Source: Pontixanthobacter aestiaquae
GTDB lineage: Bacteria; Pseudomonadota; Alphaproteobacteria; Sphingomonadales; Sphingomonadaceae
NCBI RefSeq assembly: GCF_009827455.1
Contig: NZ_WTYZ01000001.1
Location: forward strand, 186,001 to 250,000
Length of the DNA stretch: 64,000 nucleotides
Direction: 5' to 3'
Positions 26,288 through 34,641 of this stretch are shown piece after piece; position 1 is the stretch's first letter; the number at the start of each line of letters is the position of its first letter. Below the pieces are notes generated by a model, which made no database searches, was not told the DNA's origin, and was given only the letters and a program-made list of their open reading frames with translations. Position numbers and translations under genes: made by a program.

Positions 26288-27435
26288 GGCTTACCAGATC
26301 CGTCCTTTTTGAACGGCGTTCTTTCACCCAGATACATCTGGTCGACATCAATGCCCTCGCGCTCACGCTCGAGAAAATCGGATACTGCATCCCGGAAACC
26401 GGGATCAGCGATCCAGTGGGCCGACCACGTTTTGCATGGCTCATATCCGCGAGTCAGTTTGTGACCGCCTTGAGCTCCTGCCTCAACCCGCTCCAATCCG
26501 CGTTCAATCGCCGCGTCGATAGCTTGGTAATAACACAGCTCGAAATGCAGGAAACGCTTCTCGCGGCTGCACCCCCAATAGCGGCCATAGAGCGCGGTCC
26601 CACCGACGAAATTGAGCGCCCCGGCAATCGGCTCGCCCTCTTCCAGCGCCAATATCAACAAGACGCGATCACCCATTCGCTCGCCGAACAGTGTGAACGC
26701 TTCGCGCGTCAGATAGGGCTGGCCCCATTTGCGCGCACCGGTGTCCTGATAAAATTCCCAGAACGCATCCCAATGGGCCTCCGTGATCTGGGCGCCCGAT
26801 AGATGGACAATATCCACGCCGTCTTGCGCGGCGGCCCGTTCCTTGCGAACTGCCTTGCGCTTGCGCGAGGCCAGCGCCGCCAGAAAGCCATCGAAAGACT
26901 GGTAATCGCGATTATACCAATGGAACTGGATATCGCTGCGAAGCATCCATCCGGCGTGCTCGAATAGCGGCAATTGGTCCGGCTCGATGAAAGTCGCATG
27001 GGCCGAGGAGAAGCCATTCCCGGCGCAGAGTTGTTCGGCAGCTCTCAGCAGCGCAACAGCGTATTTTTCGTCCGAATACAGCAGTCGCGGGCCCGTTGCG
27101 GGTGTGTGTGGCGCCGCGATCTGCACTTTGGGGTAATATTGGCCTCCAGCGCGCTGATAGGCGTCGGCCCAAGCGTTATCGAACACAAACTCGCCGCGGC
27201 TATTGCCTTTGAGGTAAGACGGCATTGCAGCCAGCAATTCACCATCTCCGCTTTCAATCACTATCGGCGCGCTCTGCCAACCGGTGCCGGGGCCGACGCT
27301 GCCCGATTCCTCCATGATTGTGAGGAAGTCGTACGACATGAAGGGATTATCGCTGCCTGCCAGAGCATCCCACTGGCCCCCGTCGAGAGCGCCGACCGAT
27401 CCGGCGACTTTGGCCACCAACGGCTCCTCGCTCAC
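26284..27435 (-). CDS. GNAT-fold peptidoglycan-peptide-type acyltransferase (DUF482 family)
   Basis: The 383-residue protein belongs to the DUF482 family, a double-GNAT fold related to FemX-like enzymes. Features are NPFMSYDFLTIMEESGSVG near the start, KRKAVRKERAAAQ in the middle, and FVGGTALYGRYWGC and GAQGGHKLTRGYEP late. The substrate is unknown; aminoacyl transfer or N-acetylation is likely. The start GTG 27435 overlaps the stop of the GDPD gene (GTGA), marking translational coupling. A longer reading to 27516 would lie inside the GDPD gene. Confidence 0.87.
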   Translation of the reverse strand: MSEEPLVAKVAGSVGALDGGQWDALAGSDNPFMSYDFLTIMEESGSVGPGTGWQSAPIVIESGDGELLAAMPSYLKGNSRGEFVFDNAWADAYQRAGGQYYPKVQIAAPHTPATGPRLLYSDEKYAVALLRAAEQLCAGNGFSSAHATFIEPDQLPLFEHAGWMLRSDIQFHWYNRDYQSFDGFLAALASRKRKAVRKERAAAQDGVDIVHLSGAQITEAHWDAFWEFYQDTGARKWGQPYLTREAFTLFGERMGDRVLLILALEEGEPIAGALNFVGGTALYGRYWGCSREKRFLHFELCYYQAIDAAIERGLERVEAGAQGGHKLTRGYEPCKTWSAHWIADPGFRDAVSDFLEREREGIDVDQMYLGERTPFKKDGSGKP

Positions 27436-28205
27436 GCCGCGCTTTCGAGTTCGGCGATCAACGCATCGGCGTGACGCAATCCGGTTTCGCGCAGCTCTTG
27501 CGTATTCACCGTCCATGTCAGCACAGGAATACCGCGCTTGCGCTGTGCTGCTGCAAACGGACTTGGCAAATCGCGCACATCATAGGCGAGAAAATCAGGC
27601 TTTGCGTGCCATAGCGCGGCGCGCCGTTCCCATTTGGCCTTGAGCGATTGCCGGCCCGCCTCTTTCACGACCAGTCCGCAAATCGTTTTGGGCGAGTTCT
27701 TGTGGAACCAGCTCGACACGCGCGGGTCGTAGCTCATCACTGCATATTTTCCGCGATACCCTTCAAGAGCGTGCTTCACAGCCAGACAGAGCGGAGTAAT
27801 TCGCCTGTCGAAGGCGGATTTTAGCTCGATCAGGATCGGAACTTCGCCGCCAACCTGCTCGAGCAATCGGCCAAGCTGCGGAATCGCGTCATTCGATCCC
27901 GACAGAAGAATTTTCTCGATCTCCGCTGCGTTGCGCCGGTCAACCCGCCCGGTTTCATCGGTCAGCCGGTCCAGCTCCCAATCGTGAAACACCACCGCCT
28001 GACCATCGCGCGTGCGCTGGACATCGCATTCAATCCCTAGCCCGCGCCCGATAGCTTCTGCAAAAGCCGATGGCGAGTTTTCGGGCGTGCTATCCCCGTG
28101 CAGGCCGCGATGGGCATAGTCCCACTCGCTCAGCCAGCCGACCCTTTCCGGACCAGGCGCAGGTGCGCGCCATGTATCAAGCAGGGTGAAGAGCAATGAT
28201 TGCAT
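27432..28205 (-). CDS. Glycerophosphodiester phosphodiesterase
   Basis: The enzyme cleaves glycerophosphodiesters to glycerol-3-phosphate and an alcohol. The 257-residue protein shows the catalytic HRGLHGDSTPENSPSAF (about 32-48), the metal ligands IECDVQRTRDG and VVFHDWELDRLT, and the later ILIELKS. No signal peptide is obvious, suggesting a cytoplasmic UgpQ-like form. The ATG at 28205 overlaps the RidA gene by 29 bases. It is the fourth gene of the coupled operon 29554 to 26284. Confidence 0.93.
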   Translation of the reverse strand: MQSLLFTLLDTWRAPAPGPERVGWLSEWDYAHRGLHGDSTPENSPSAFAEAIGRGLGIECDVQRTRDGQAVVFHDWELDRLTDETGRVDRRNAAEIEKILLSGSNDAIPQLGRLLEQVGGEVPILIELKSAFDRRITPLCLAVKHALEGYRGKYAVMSYDPRVSSWFHKNSPKTICGLVVKEAGRQSLKAKWERRAALWHAKPDFLAYDVRDLPSPFAAAQRKRGIPVLTWTVNTQELRETGLRHADALIAELESAA

Positions 28206-28638
28206 CCACCTCTACTGCGGCGTGGAGCGGTAGAACCGGCACACCGACTGCGCTGCGGGCATGGCGTCCGGACTCGCCAAACACATCGAACATCAGCTCT
28301 GACGCGCCATTGGCCACTTTGGGCTGATCGGAAAAACTGGAGGCCGAACTGACAAATGCGCCGAGTTTTACAATCCGCGCCACCCGGTCGAGCGGGATTT
28401 GGGCGTTTACCAATTGCGCGAGAATCATCAGACCGCACGCCCGCGCCGCTGCTGTGCCGCGTTCCAGACTGACATCTTCGCCCAATGTTCCGGTAACCAG
28501 AGTGCCATCAATGAACGGCAGTTGGCCGGAGATATAGGCCACATCATTATGCACCACGACCGGTACATAGCTCGCTACCGGGGCAGCTGCATTGGGCAGT
28601 GTGATACCCAATTCGCTCAAACGTGCGTCAATGCTCAT
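28177..28638 (-). CDS. RidA family enamine/imine deaminase-like protein
   Basis: This 153-residue protein belongs to the YjgF/RidA family, which hydrolyses reactive enamine and imine intermediates. It has the longer YjgF_Endoribonuc-like form with YISGQLPFIDGTLVTG near residue 35 and the C-terminal LPLHAAVEVDAIIALHP; the expected arginine of RidA near residue 105 falls in the ARSAVGVPVLP segment. The ATGA overlap with the HAD gene at 28635-28638 couples the two. Confidence 0.9.
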   Translation of the reverse strand: MSIDARLSELGITLPNAAAPVASYVPVVVHNDVAYISGQLPFIDGTLVTGTLGEDVSLERGTAAARACGLMILAQLVNAQIPLDRVARIVKLGAFVSSASSFSDQPKVANGASELMFDVFGESGRHARSAVGVPVLPLHAAVEVDAIIALHPA

Positions 28639-29264
28639 ACGGTTTCTCCATGCAGTTCTTTCTGGAGCCAGGGCAAGGCTTCAAACCAATTGTCGATCCG
28701 GGCGTGTGCATGCCCCGCTTCATGCGCACAATCGATCAGCGGTGCCAGCATCGGTTCGCCGCACAAATGAAGCCGCTTCACATCGGGCATGACTTCGGAA
28801 ACCGATTCATGATGCTGCGGCAGATCGTCGATAAAGATCGCTCGCTCCGGCTGATATTCGGCAATGATATTGGCGAGCGCAGGCCCTTTCGGGCCCTGAT
28901 TGGTGAACACGCGCGCATGCACGCCATGTTCGGCCAGTTGCTCCGCGCGCATTTGCTGGCGTGCATCGTTGAGATTGGTCAGAATCACGACATCAGCGTT
29001 TTCAGCAATGATGTTGATCCCGCTGATCGCACCTTCGATGGGTTTCTGCCGATACATTTCGGTGTCAAAAAACGAACCGAGCAGGCGCCAGATGTCTTTC
29101 TCTCCAACAAATTTGCCGCTGTCCTGCCACCGCATCGAATTGGCAAAATTATTGCCAGCCATGCGGAATTCGACGCCTTCATTTTCGGCCAGCCAGTCAC
29201 GGAATGGCGCAACCATGTGGAGGAGAACCTCGTCGCAATCGGAGATCAGGAGAGGTCGGTTCAT
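28635..29264 (-). CDS. HAD-superfamily hydrolase
   Basis: The 209-residue protein has the HAD motif I ISDCDEVLL (about 7-15, nucleophile Asp and acid Asp), motif II DVVILTNLND near 93 and motif IV RAIFIDDLPQH near 145. The substrate is unknown; phosphatase activity on a small metabolite is likely. The ATG overlaps the stop of the DUF3572 gene (29261-29264), so it is coupled to it. Confidence 0.9.
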   Translation of the reverse strand: MNRPLLISDCDEVLLHMVAPFRDWLAENEGVEFRMAGNNFANSMRWQDSGKFVGEKDIWRLLGSFFDTEMYRQKPIEGAISGINIIAENADVVILTNLNDARQQMRAEQLAEHGVHARVFTNQGPKGPALANIIAEYQPERAIFIDDLPQHHESVSEVMPDVKRLHLCGEPMLAPLIDCAHEAGHAHARIDNWFEALPWLQKELHGETV

Positions 29265-29554
29265 TGGGTCAGTCTTTCATGGGCGGCGATGATGTCTCGG
29301 GGTTGCACGTGCAAATCCTCCGACGCCGCGATCAGATCGGGTTCGTGGTTGATTAGAAATTCGAGTACGGCTGCCTGTACGCCCGTTTCGCCCAATCCGT
29401 CACGCAGCACATCCGGTGTCAGGCCGGTGAGCGACAACAACCGGTCGGCACGCGGCTGATCGCCCAGCACCCAGCCGAGCGCGGACAGCGCCAGAGTGCT
29501 GGCGCTACTCAGATCATCATTGCGATCAGGCGGGGAATTGCGGCGGTCTAGAAT
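29261..29554 (-). CDS. DUF3572 family protein with a non-standard start
   Basis: The reading frame encodes a DUF3572-like protein: LALSALGWVLGDQPRADRLL, LTGLTPDVLRDGL and a C-terminal helix. The only ordinary start in frame, GTG 29470, falls inside the conserved region and would remove ALSALGW. The frame is open further upstream to 29587 without ATG, GTG or TTG. ATT at 29554 has AGGA eight bases upstream and would give about 97 residues; a CTG is also possible. An ATG at 29577 lies one frame away, so a 1-base frameshift just after the start is an alternative. The product is right; the 5' end is uncertain. Confidence 0.6.
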   Translation of the reverse strand: MLDRRNSPPDRNDDLSSASTLALSALGWVLGDQPRADRLLSLTGLTPDVLRDGLGETGVQAAVLEFLINHEPDLIAASEDLHVQPRDIIAAHERLTQ

Positions 29555-29636
29555 TGTAAGATTCCTGCTGGAGTCATAAGGCTGGAGTCATTGGGGCGTA
29601 AAGGGCAAGCAACAGGCCCGGTAGATATGGGGCCGT

Positions 29637-30017
29637 ATGGCAGAGGCAATGGCAAAGAGAATACTGGTTGTCGAGGACAACGATCTAAACCGCAAATTGT
29701 TCTGCGATGTTCTGAAAGCGAACGGGTTTGAAGTGGAGCCGGTTGCCGATGGCGAATTGGCGCTGAATGCCGCGCGCGCCTTTGCACCCGATCTGGTGAT
29801 TATGGACATTCAATTGCCCAACATATCAGGGCTCGATCTGATCGTCGCGTTCAAACAGGATGCCTCGCTGACAGATACGCCCATTCTCGCGGTTACTGCC
29901 TATGCCGGGAAAGGCGATGAAGACCGGATTCGCGATGCGGGCGCAAAAGACTATCTCTCCAAGCCGGTGTCGATCAGCCCGTTCATGGCTGCTGTGAAGA
30001 ATCTACTCGAAGACTAG
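29637..30017 (+). CDS. divK: Single-domain response regulator DivK
   Basis: DivK is a stand-alone receiver protein that, when phosphorylated, acts through DivL/CckA to lower CtrA activity and controls division asymmetry. The 126-residue protein has the acidic pocket VVEDNDLN (about 11-18), phospho-acceptor D57 in VIMDIQLPNISGLD, Thr in AVTAYAGKGDE and Lys in YLSKPVS, with the DivK-type NLNRKLF and KGDEDRIR segments. An in-frame ATG at 29649 is possible. It diverges from the DUF3572 operon. No pleD follows, unlike in Caulobacter. Confidence 0.9.
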   Translation: MAEAMAKRILVVEDNDLNRKLFCDVLKANGFEVEPVADGELALNAARAFAPDLVIMDIQLPNISGLDLIVAFKQDASLTDTPILAVTAYAGKGDEDRIRDAGAKDYLSKPVSISPFMAAVKNLLED

Positions 30018-30583
30018 GCAGCCATGGCTTCTATCGCGAAGGAGATCACCGTTGCGAACAGGCCCACCACGAATATCCGGTACGCCAAAGCGAGAAACTT
30101 GTATTTGCGGCGCGCGAGCACCTGACCATTCTGATAGATGTCATGCATCATCGCGCGGAACACGGTTTCATCGGATTTGAGATCCTCCAGAACGTCTTCC
30201 GCCCAACTTTCTTCATCCATTCCGGCAAAGTGGCCGAAGAACAGCTTGTTGGGTGTGGTCACGCCCGGGTCAGGCTTTTTGACTGACGGCAAAACCGCCA
30301 TCACCGCGCAGAGCGAGCTGAGAAACGAGAACGCCGCCAGTATTATCAGCGACGGGGGAATATCGCCCACAAATGACCGGCTGACCGACAGCGAAAATAC
30401 CAGAAAGGTCGCCCCCATCAAAATCGACGCTTTCTGATCCGCCATCTGCGACAAGGTCAGCGTGTTGAGCTGCGCAGTCCGCATCATATGCACGGCATGC
30501 GCTGAATATGCCGGCTTGGCAGGCGTCGTGTTTATCTTGGTGGCCTCCGCCGGAGGTTTGGCTTTGTTGGCATTCGCAGACAT
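30014..30583 (-). CDS. Pycsar-effector-like (DUF5706) membrane protein
   Basis: The 189-residue protein has the DUF5706/PycTM layout: a conserved helix (LSQMADQKASILMGATFLVF, about 45-64) entering the first membrane segment, a second membrane segment (about 80-100), a loop with NKLFFGHFAGM, a helix MMHDIYQNGQVLARRKYKFL and a third hydrophobic end (about 165-187). In Pycsar anti-phage systems such proteins disrupt the membrane when a pyrimidine cyclase makes cUMP or cCMP. No cyclase gene is adjacent here, so it may be a solitary or housekeeping member. It converges with divK with a 4-base overlap. Confidence 0.78.
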   Translation of the reverse strand: MSANANKAKPPAEATKINTTPAKPAYSAHAVHMMRTAQLNTLTLSQMADQKASILMGATFLVFSLSVSRSFVGDIPPSLIILAAFSFLSSLCAVMAVLPSVKKPDPGVTTPNKLFFGHFAGMDEESWAEDVLEDLKSDETVFRAMMHDIYQNGQVLARRKYKFLALAYRIFVVGLFATVISFAIEAMAA

Positions 30584-30731
30584 AAATTCGTATCCCCGAC
30601 GACGATTTCAGAAGCAGATGCAGACTTGCCAGCGCACCTAACGCTTGACAAGCAGGGGTTTCAGCCGCTTTTCCGCCCCATTCAGGTGGCAAGCGCCTCG
30701 CTGAACAACAAATGTGATTGGAAATACCCAA

Positions 30732-30971
30732 ATGGACCGTGCCGAAGTCGACAGCAAAATCCGTGAACTGATTGGCCCCTTCAACAAAAAGGGCGTCGAT
30801 ATTCAGGACAGCACAACTTTCGTCGGCGACTTCGAGTTCGACAGCCTGACGGTGATGGATTTCGTCGCCGAGATCGAAGATGAATTCGACATCATCATCA
30901 GCATGAACCAACAGGCCGAGATCGAGAACTTCGGCCAGCTCGTCGACGCCGTAACCAAGCTGCAGGACTGA
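30732..30971 (+). CDS. Acyl carrier protein of sphingolipid synthesis
   Basis: This 79-residue acidic four-helix protein has the phosphopantetheine site FDSLTVMDF with Ser at about residue 38. It stops four bases before the serine palmitoyltransferase gene, the arrangement seen in sphingolipid-making alphaproteobacteria, where a dedicated ACP delivers the acyl chain to SPT. ATG 30732 is preceded by GGAAA; a GTG at 30714 is in frame but less likely. Confidence 0.92.
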   Translation: MDRAEVDSKIRELIGPFNKKGVDIQDSTTFVGDFEFDSLTVMDFVAEIEDEFDIIISMNQQAEIENFGQLVDAVTKLQD

Positions 30972-30975
30972 ACCG

Positions 30976-32229
30976 ATGAGCGAAGGTATATCCCAGCCGG
31001 ACAAGCCGGAAGCGCATGACGGCGGCACAGCCGATCTGTTCAGCAAATTCGATGACATCATCGCAATGCGCGAAGGACTGCTCGCGACCGGCGTCGAGGA
31101 TCCGTTCAATCTGGTGATGGAGAAAGTGCTCTCCCCGACGCGCGCTATCTGCAATGGCCGCGACACGATCCTGCTCGGCACGTACAATTATATGGGCATG
31201 ACGTTCGACCCCGATGTGGTCGATGCAGGCAAGCAGGCCCTGGCTGATTTCGGCACGGGCACCACCGGAAGCCGCGTTCTCAACGGTACCTACCAAGGTC
31301 ACAAGGAATGCGAAGATGCGTTGCGCGAGTTCTACGACATGGACCACGCGATGGTCTTCTCGACCGGGTATCTCGCCAATCTCGGGATCATTTCGACCAT
31401 TGCTGGCAAGGGCGATTACATCATTCTCGACATCGATTCTCACGCCAGTATCTGGGACGGCTGCGCCATGGGCAATGCCGAGGTGGTGCCCTTCAAACAT
31501 AACGACATCGAAGCGATGGAGAAACGGCTGAAGCGTGTGCCCGAAGGGGCAGGCAAGCTCGTTATCCTCGAAGGCGTCTATTCGATGATGGGCGATGTCG
31601 CACCGCTCAAAGAGATGGTCGCGATTGCCAAGAAATACGGTGCGATGGTGCTGGTCGACGAAGCCCACTCGATGGGCTTTATTGGCGAGAACGGCCGGGG
31701 CGTGGTCGAAGATGTCGGCGTGATCGATGATGTCGATTTCATCATCGGCACATTCTCCAAGAGCGTCGGCACCGTCGGCGGTTTCTGTGTTTCGAACCAC
31801 CCGAAATTCGAGATTATGCGGCTGGTCTGCCGGCCCTATGTGTTTACCGCCTCGCTCCCGCCGAGCGTTGTGGCAACTGCGGCCACCAGCATTCGCAAAT
31901 TGCAGCATGCGGGCAACAAACGCGGGCATCTGTGGGAGAATTCACGGCACTTGCACAAGGGCCTCACCGATCTCGGCTTCCAGCTGGGAACAGACGAATG
32001 TCAAAGCGCCATCGTGGCTGTGATCATGCCCGATCTGGAGCGCGGTGCCGCCATGTGGGAAGCGCTTTTGAAAGAGGGCCTCTATGTCAATCTGGCCCGT
32101 CCGCCAGCAACGCCAGCGAATATGACTCTGCTCCGCTGCTCGCTCTGCGCGGAGCATAGCGATGAAGAAGTCGGCACAATTCTCGGGATGTTCGAGCGGG
32201 CTGGTAAGGCGACGGGAATTATCTCCTAG
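30976..32229 (+). CDS. spt: Serine palmitoyltransferase
   Basis: SPT condenses serine with an acyl thioester to 3-ketosphinganine, the first step of sphingolipid synthesis, which replaces or supplements LPS lipids in sphingomonads. The 417-residue protein is an alpha-oxoamine synthase: GTGTTGSRVLNGTYQGHKEC, PLP-contacting VLVDEAHSMGFIGENGRG and the PLP lysine in IGTFSKSVGTVGG. Length and start match Sphingomonas and Caulobacter enzymes. With the ACP gene it forms a two-gene operon; the later pathway genes are not in the window. Confidence 0.95.
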   Translation: MSEGISQPDKPEAHDGGTADLFSKFDDIIAMREGLLATGVEDPFNLVMEKVLSPTRAICNGRDTILLGTYNYMGMTFDPDVVDAGKQALADFGTGTTGSRVLNGTYQGHKECEDALREFYDMDHAMVFSTGYLANLGIISTIAGKGDYIILDIDSHASIWDGCAMGNAEVVPFKHNDIEAMEKRLKRVPEGAGKLVILEGVYSMMGDVAPLKEMVAIAKKYGAMVLVDEAHSMGFIGENGRGVVEDVGVIDDVDFIIGTFSKSVGTVGGFCVSNHPKFEIMRLVCRPYVFTASLPPSVVATAATSIRKLQHAGNKRGHLWENSRHLHKGLTDLGFQLGTDECQSAIVAVIMPDLERGAAMWEALLKEGLYVNLARPPATPANMTLLRCSLCAEHSDEEVGTILGMFERAGKATGIIS

Positions 32230-32281
32230 ACAACCCAAATACTTAGGCCCAGAAAGTAAACCACATTACGCAGGGGTCTTA

Positions 32282-33748
32282 ATGTTAAAAAAAACGCTCA
32301 TTCCGTGTCGTGTGGCACCAATTCCCGCCGCGTTGGCAGCGCTTTTGCTGGGTTCTTGTGGTGGTGGTGGAGGAGAAGGAGGGGCCCCATCGACGCCGAG
32401 CCCAAGTCCTGTAGTAACGGCTCCCCGTTTTACGTCGGTGGGGGCGGCATCCGTCGCTGAGAATACGGCCGATACATTCTATACCGCAACCGCGACTGAC
32501 CCGCAGGGCGATCCAATTAGCTTTGCGGTGATTTCTGGACCCGATGCCGATAAATTTGTGATCGATGGGAGCGGCGCGCTGCGCTTCAATACGCCACCTA
32601 ATTTCGACCTGCCAACGGACTCCGATCTAAACAACATTTACGTGGTAGGTTTACGCGCAACGGCTGGCGGAGAGACTGCAAATCTGTCGCTAAGCGTTAC
32701 TATAACAAATGATCGTGAAGGTATTGCGGTCAGAAGAATCGCGACCGGCTTTGTTGATCCGGTAGATTTTTCGTTTGTTCACGACACACCAGAACTGTTG
32801 GTAGCAGAGCGTTCTGGTCGTGTCCTTCGCTTTGATCCCTCCGACGGTTCCGTGACCGAAGACACTTTCATTCGCGACAACAAAATATCAGGCGAAATAC
32901 TTGCGATTGCCTACGCGTTTCCCGGCCGGCAATTTCAGGAAGGTACCTATATTGTTACCCATAGCGATCAGGCAGGGCTGTATTTGCAGGGATTTAACGG
33001 TGAAAACGGCAGAAAGGGTTTCAGCCGTTTAGGCGATCCGTCGGCGCAACCGGGATCCGCGTCGCTCATTGCACAGAACGAGCTTTATGGGGCTATCGGA
33101 AATCCGGGGGGCGACGCCGCGCAGAACACGTCTTCAGCATACGGTAAATTGCTGCGCGCGGGGATATTCAATGTTTTCGGTGGTGCCAGCATACCCCCTC
33201 CCGGTCGCCTGATCGTTGGGGCACAGATAATCGGTGACGGAATTCAGAATCCGAGTGGTTTCACACCCGCGGCGGATTTTCTTTATTTGGCGGACCAAGG
33301 GTCGACAGTTGAGCATGAGCTCACGATCTTTCGACGTGACTGGCGACCGCTCGACTTTGGCTGGCCCTTTTATGAGGGCACACAAGCGAGCAGCACAAAT
33401 CCACCAGCCATGATAAACGGGCCAACACTTGCTTACGATTTTGGACAAGCAAACAAGCAGGGAACAGGAATCGTCGCCGGTCTACTAAATAACGCAAATT
33501 TCTTTGAGGCTCTGGGATCTACATATGTTTTTGCCGATACCAATGGCATCATTTGGTCAATACCCTACAGTACGCTGATTGACGGCTTTTTGCATCGTGC
33601 AAACGAGTTTGAAGTAAGGACCGAGGATTTTGAGCCAGATGTCGGCAGTATCGATTCGCCGGTTGCTTTCGCTAGAGGGTCTGCAGGCGACCACTTTTAT
33701 ATACTTGACAGTGACGGTGAGATTTTCAGAGTCGAACCGGCTAGCTAG
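32282..33748 (+). CDS. Lipoprotein with cadherin-like and sugar-dehydrogenase-like propeller domains
   Basis: The 488-residue protein starts with a lipoprotein signal (lipobox LLGSC at about residue 26, then a Gly/Ser/Pro-rich linker). A cadherin-type domain follows (about 48-145, with TATDPQGDPISFAVISGPDA), then a beta-propeller region like the glucose/sorbosone dehydrogenase family (PELLVAERSGRVLRF, WRPLDFGWPFYEG, late HFYILDSDGEIFRVE). Enzyme activity and substrate are unknown. ATG 32282 has GGGG about eight bases before it. The DNA looks more A+T-rich with different codon use than spt, so it may be acquired. Its 3' end overlaps the convergent sterol desaturase by 8 bases. Confidence 0.75.
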   Translation: MLKKTLIPCRVAPIPAALAALLLGSCGGGGGEGGAPSTPSPSPVVTAPRFTSVGAASVAENTADTFYTATATDPQGDPISFAVISGPDADKFVIDGSGALRFNTPPNFDLPTDSDLNNIYVVGLRATAGGETANLSLSVTITNDREGIAVRRIATGFVDPVDFSFVHDTPELLVAERSGRVLRFDPSDGSVTEDTFIRDNKISGEILAIAYAFPGRQFQEGTYIVTHSDQAGLYLQGFNGENGRKGFSRLGDPSAQPGSASLIAQNELYGAIGNPGGDAAQNTSSAYGKLLRAGIFNVFGGASIPPPGRLIVGAQIIGDGIQNPSGFTPAADFLYLADQGSTVEHELTIFRRDWRPLDFGWPFYEGTQASSTNPPAMINGPTLAYDFGQANKQGTGIVAGLLNNANFFEALGSTYVFADTNGIIWSIPYSTLIDGFLHRANEFEVRTEDFEPDVGSIDSPVAFARGSAGDHFYILDSDGEIFRVEPAS

Positions 33749-34589
33749 CTGGACTGGTAGGCGGTTTCGACATGGTTAGGGCGTCAACCTCGGTTCCCTC
33801 TTTGAACAGTGGCCACGCCAATTGCTGGCCCAGCGTCGCTCTGGGCAGGTTCTCTACGCCGTAGCTTTCTGGGTAAGTCCGGGTGATTTTCGCGGTGCCG
33901 AACAGCACGTCCCAGAAGAACAGAAGATTGCCGAAATTGCCTTTGTATTGGACTGCCGGATCGCTGGCGTGGCGGCCGTGATGGGCGTGATGCGTCGCGG
34001 GCGTGGAGATCGTACGTTCGACCACCCACATGACGGGTGAGAGCCAGGATATTTTGTAGAGCGGCTTATCCCAGGCGACATCCGAATGGGCGCCGGTGAT
34101 GACCAGCAATTTGACTACGATATACCCCGCATAGACCCAGCCGAGGCCAAGATAAATCAGCACGCCGGAGAACCACAGGCCGGGCATCATCATGTAATAA
34201 AAGAGATTATTTCTATAAACGAGCCGGATGCTCATATACCGGGCATTGTGATGGGCGCGGTGGAGATTGTACAGCCACGCATAAGAATGCGACGCGCGGT
34301 GCCAGAAATATTGCGTCAGATCGTCGAATATCAGGAAGAGCGCGATCGCAGCTATTATATTTATGCCTGCGAGCGCGCCCTCCCATTGCGGCGCGATGAC
34401 CCCCATCAGCGCAGCCGCAGAAAACAAAATGGCAGGTTGTGTGAGCGCAAGCAGCACACCCGTGCTCACCACTTCGACAATCCCGTCATCGCGGGTTTGC
34501 TCTTCCTTGCGCAGCAGATTCGAGCGCCACAGTTCCAGCAAAGCGAAGCCGAAATAGATTGCGAGAATCACGATTGTCGAAGTGGGCAT
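33741..34589 (-). CDS. Sterol desaturase/fatty acid hydroxylase family protein
   Basis: This 282-residue membrane protein belongs to the di-iron hydroxylase superfamily. The histidine clusters are visible: WHRASHSYAWLYNLHRAHH (about 117-135) and THHAHHGRHAS (about 205-215), with four or more hydrophobic segments around them. Substrates of bacterial members include lipids and carotenoids; here none can be named. It is divergent from the Crp/Fnr regulator, with 52 bases between, suggesting possible control by it. A second family member lies at 55082-56014. Confidence 0.9.
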   Translation of the reverse strand: MPTSTIVILAIYFGFALLELWRSNLLRKEEQTRDDGIVEVVSTGVLLALTQPAILFSAAALMGVIAPQWEGALAGINIIAAIALFLIFDDLTQYFWHRASHSYAWLYNLHRAHHNARYMSIRLVYRNNLFYYMMMPGLWFSGVLIYLGLGWVYAGYIVVKLLVITGAHSDVAWDKPLYKISWLSPVMWVVERTISTPATHHAHHGRHASDPAVQYKGNFGNLLFFWDVLFGTAKITRTYPESYGVENLPRATLGQQLAWPLFKEGTEVDALTMSKPPTSPAS

Positions 34590-34641
34590 TGCCTGTTCTC
34601 CTCTTGTGACGAGAAGTTTTAGGCGCTAGTTCTGGCGATGA

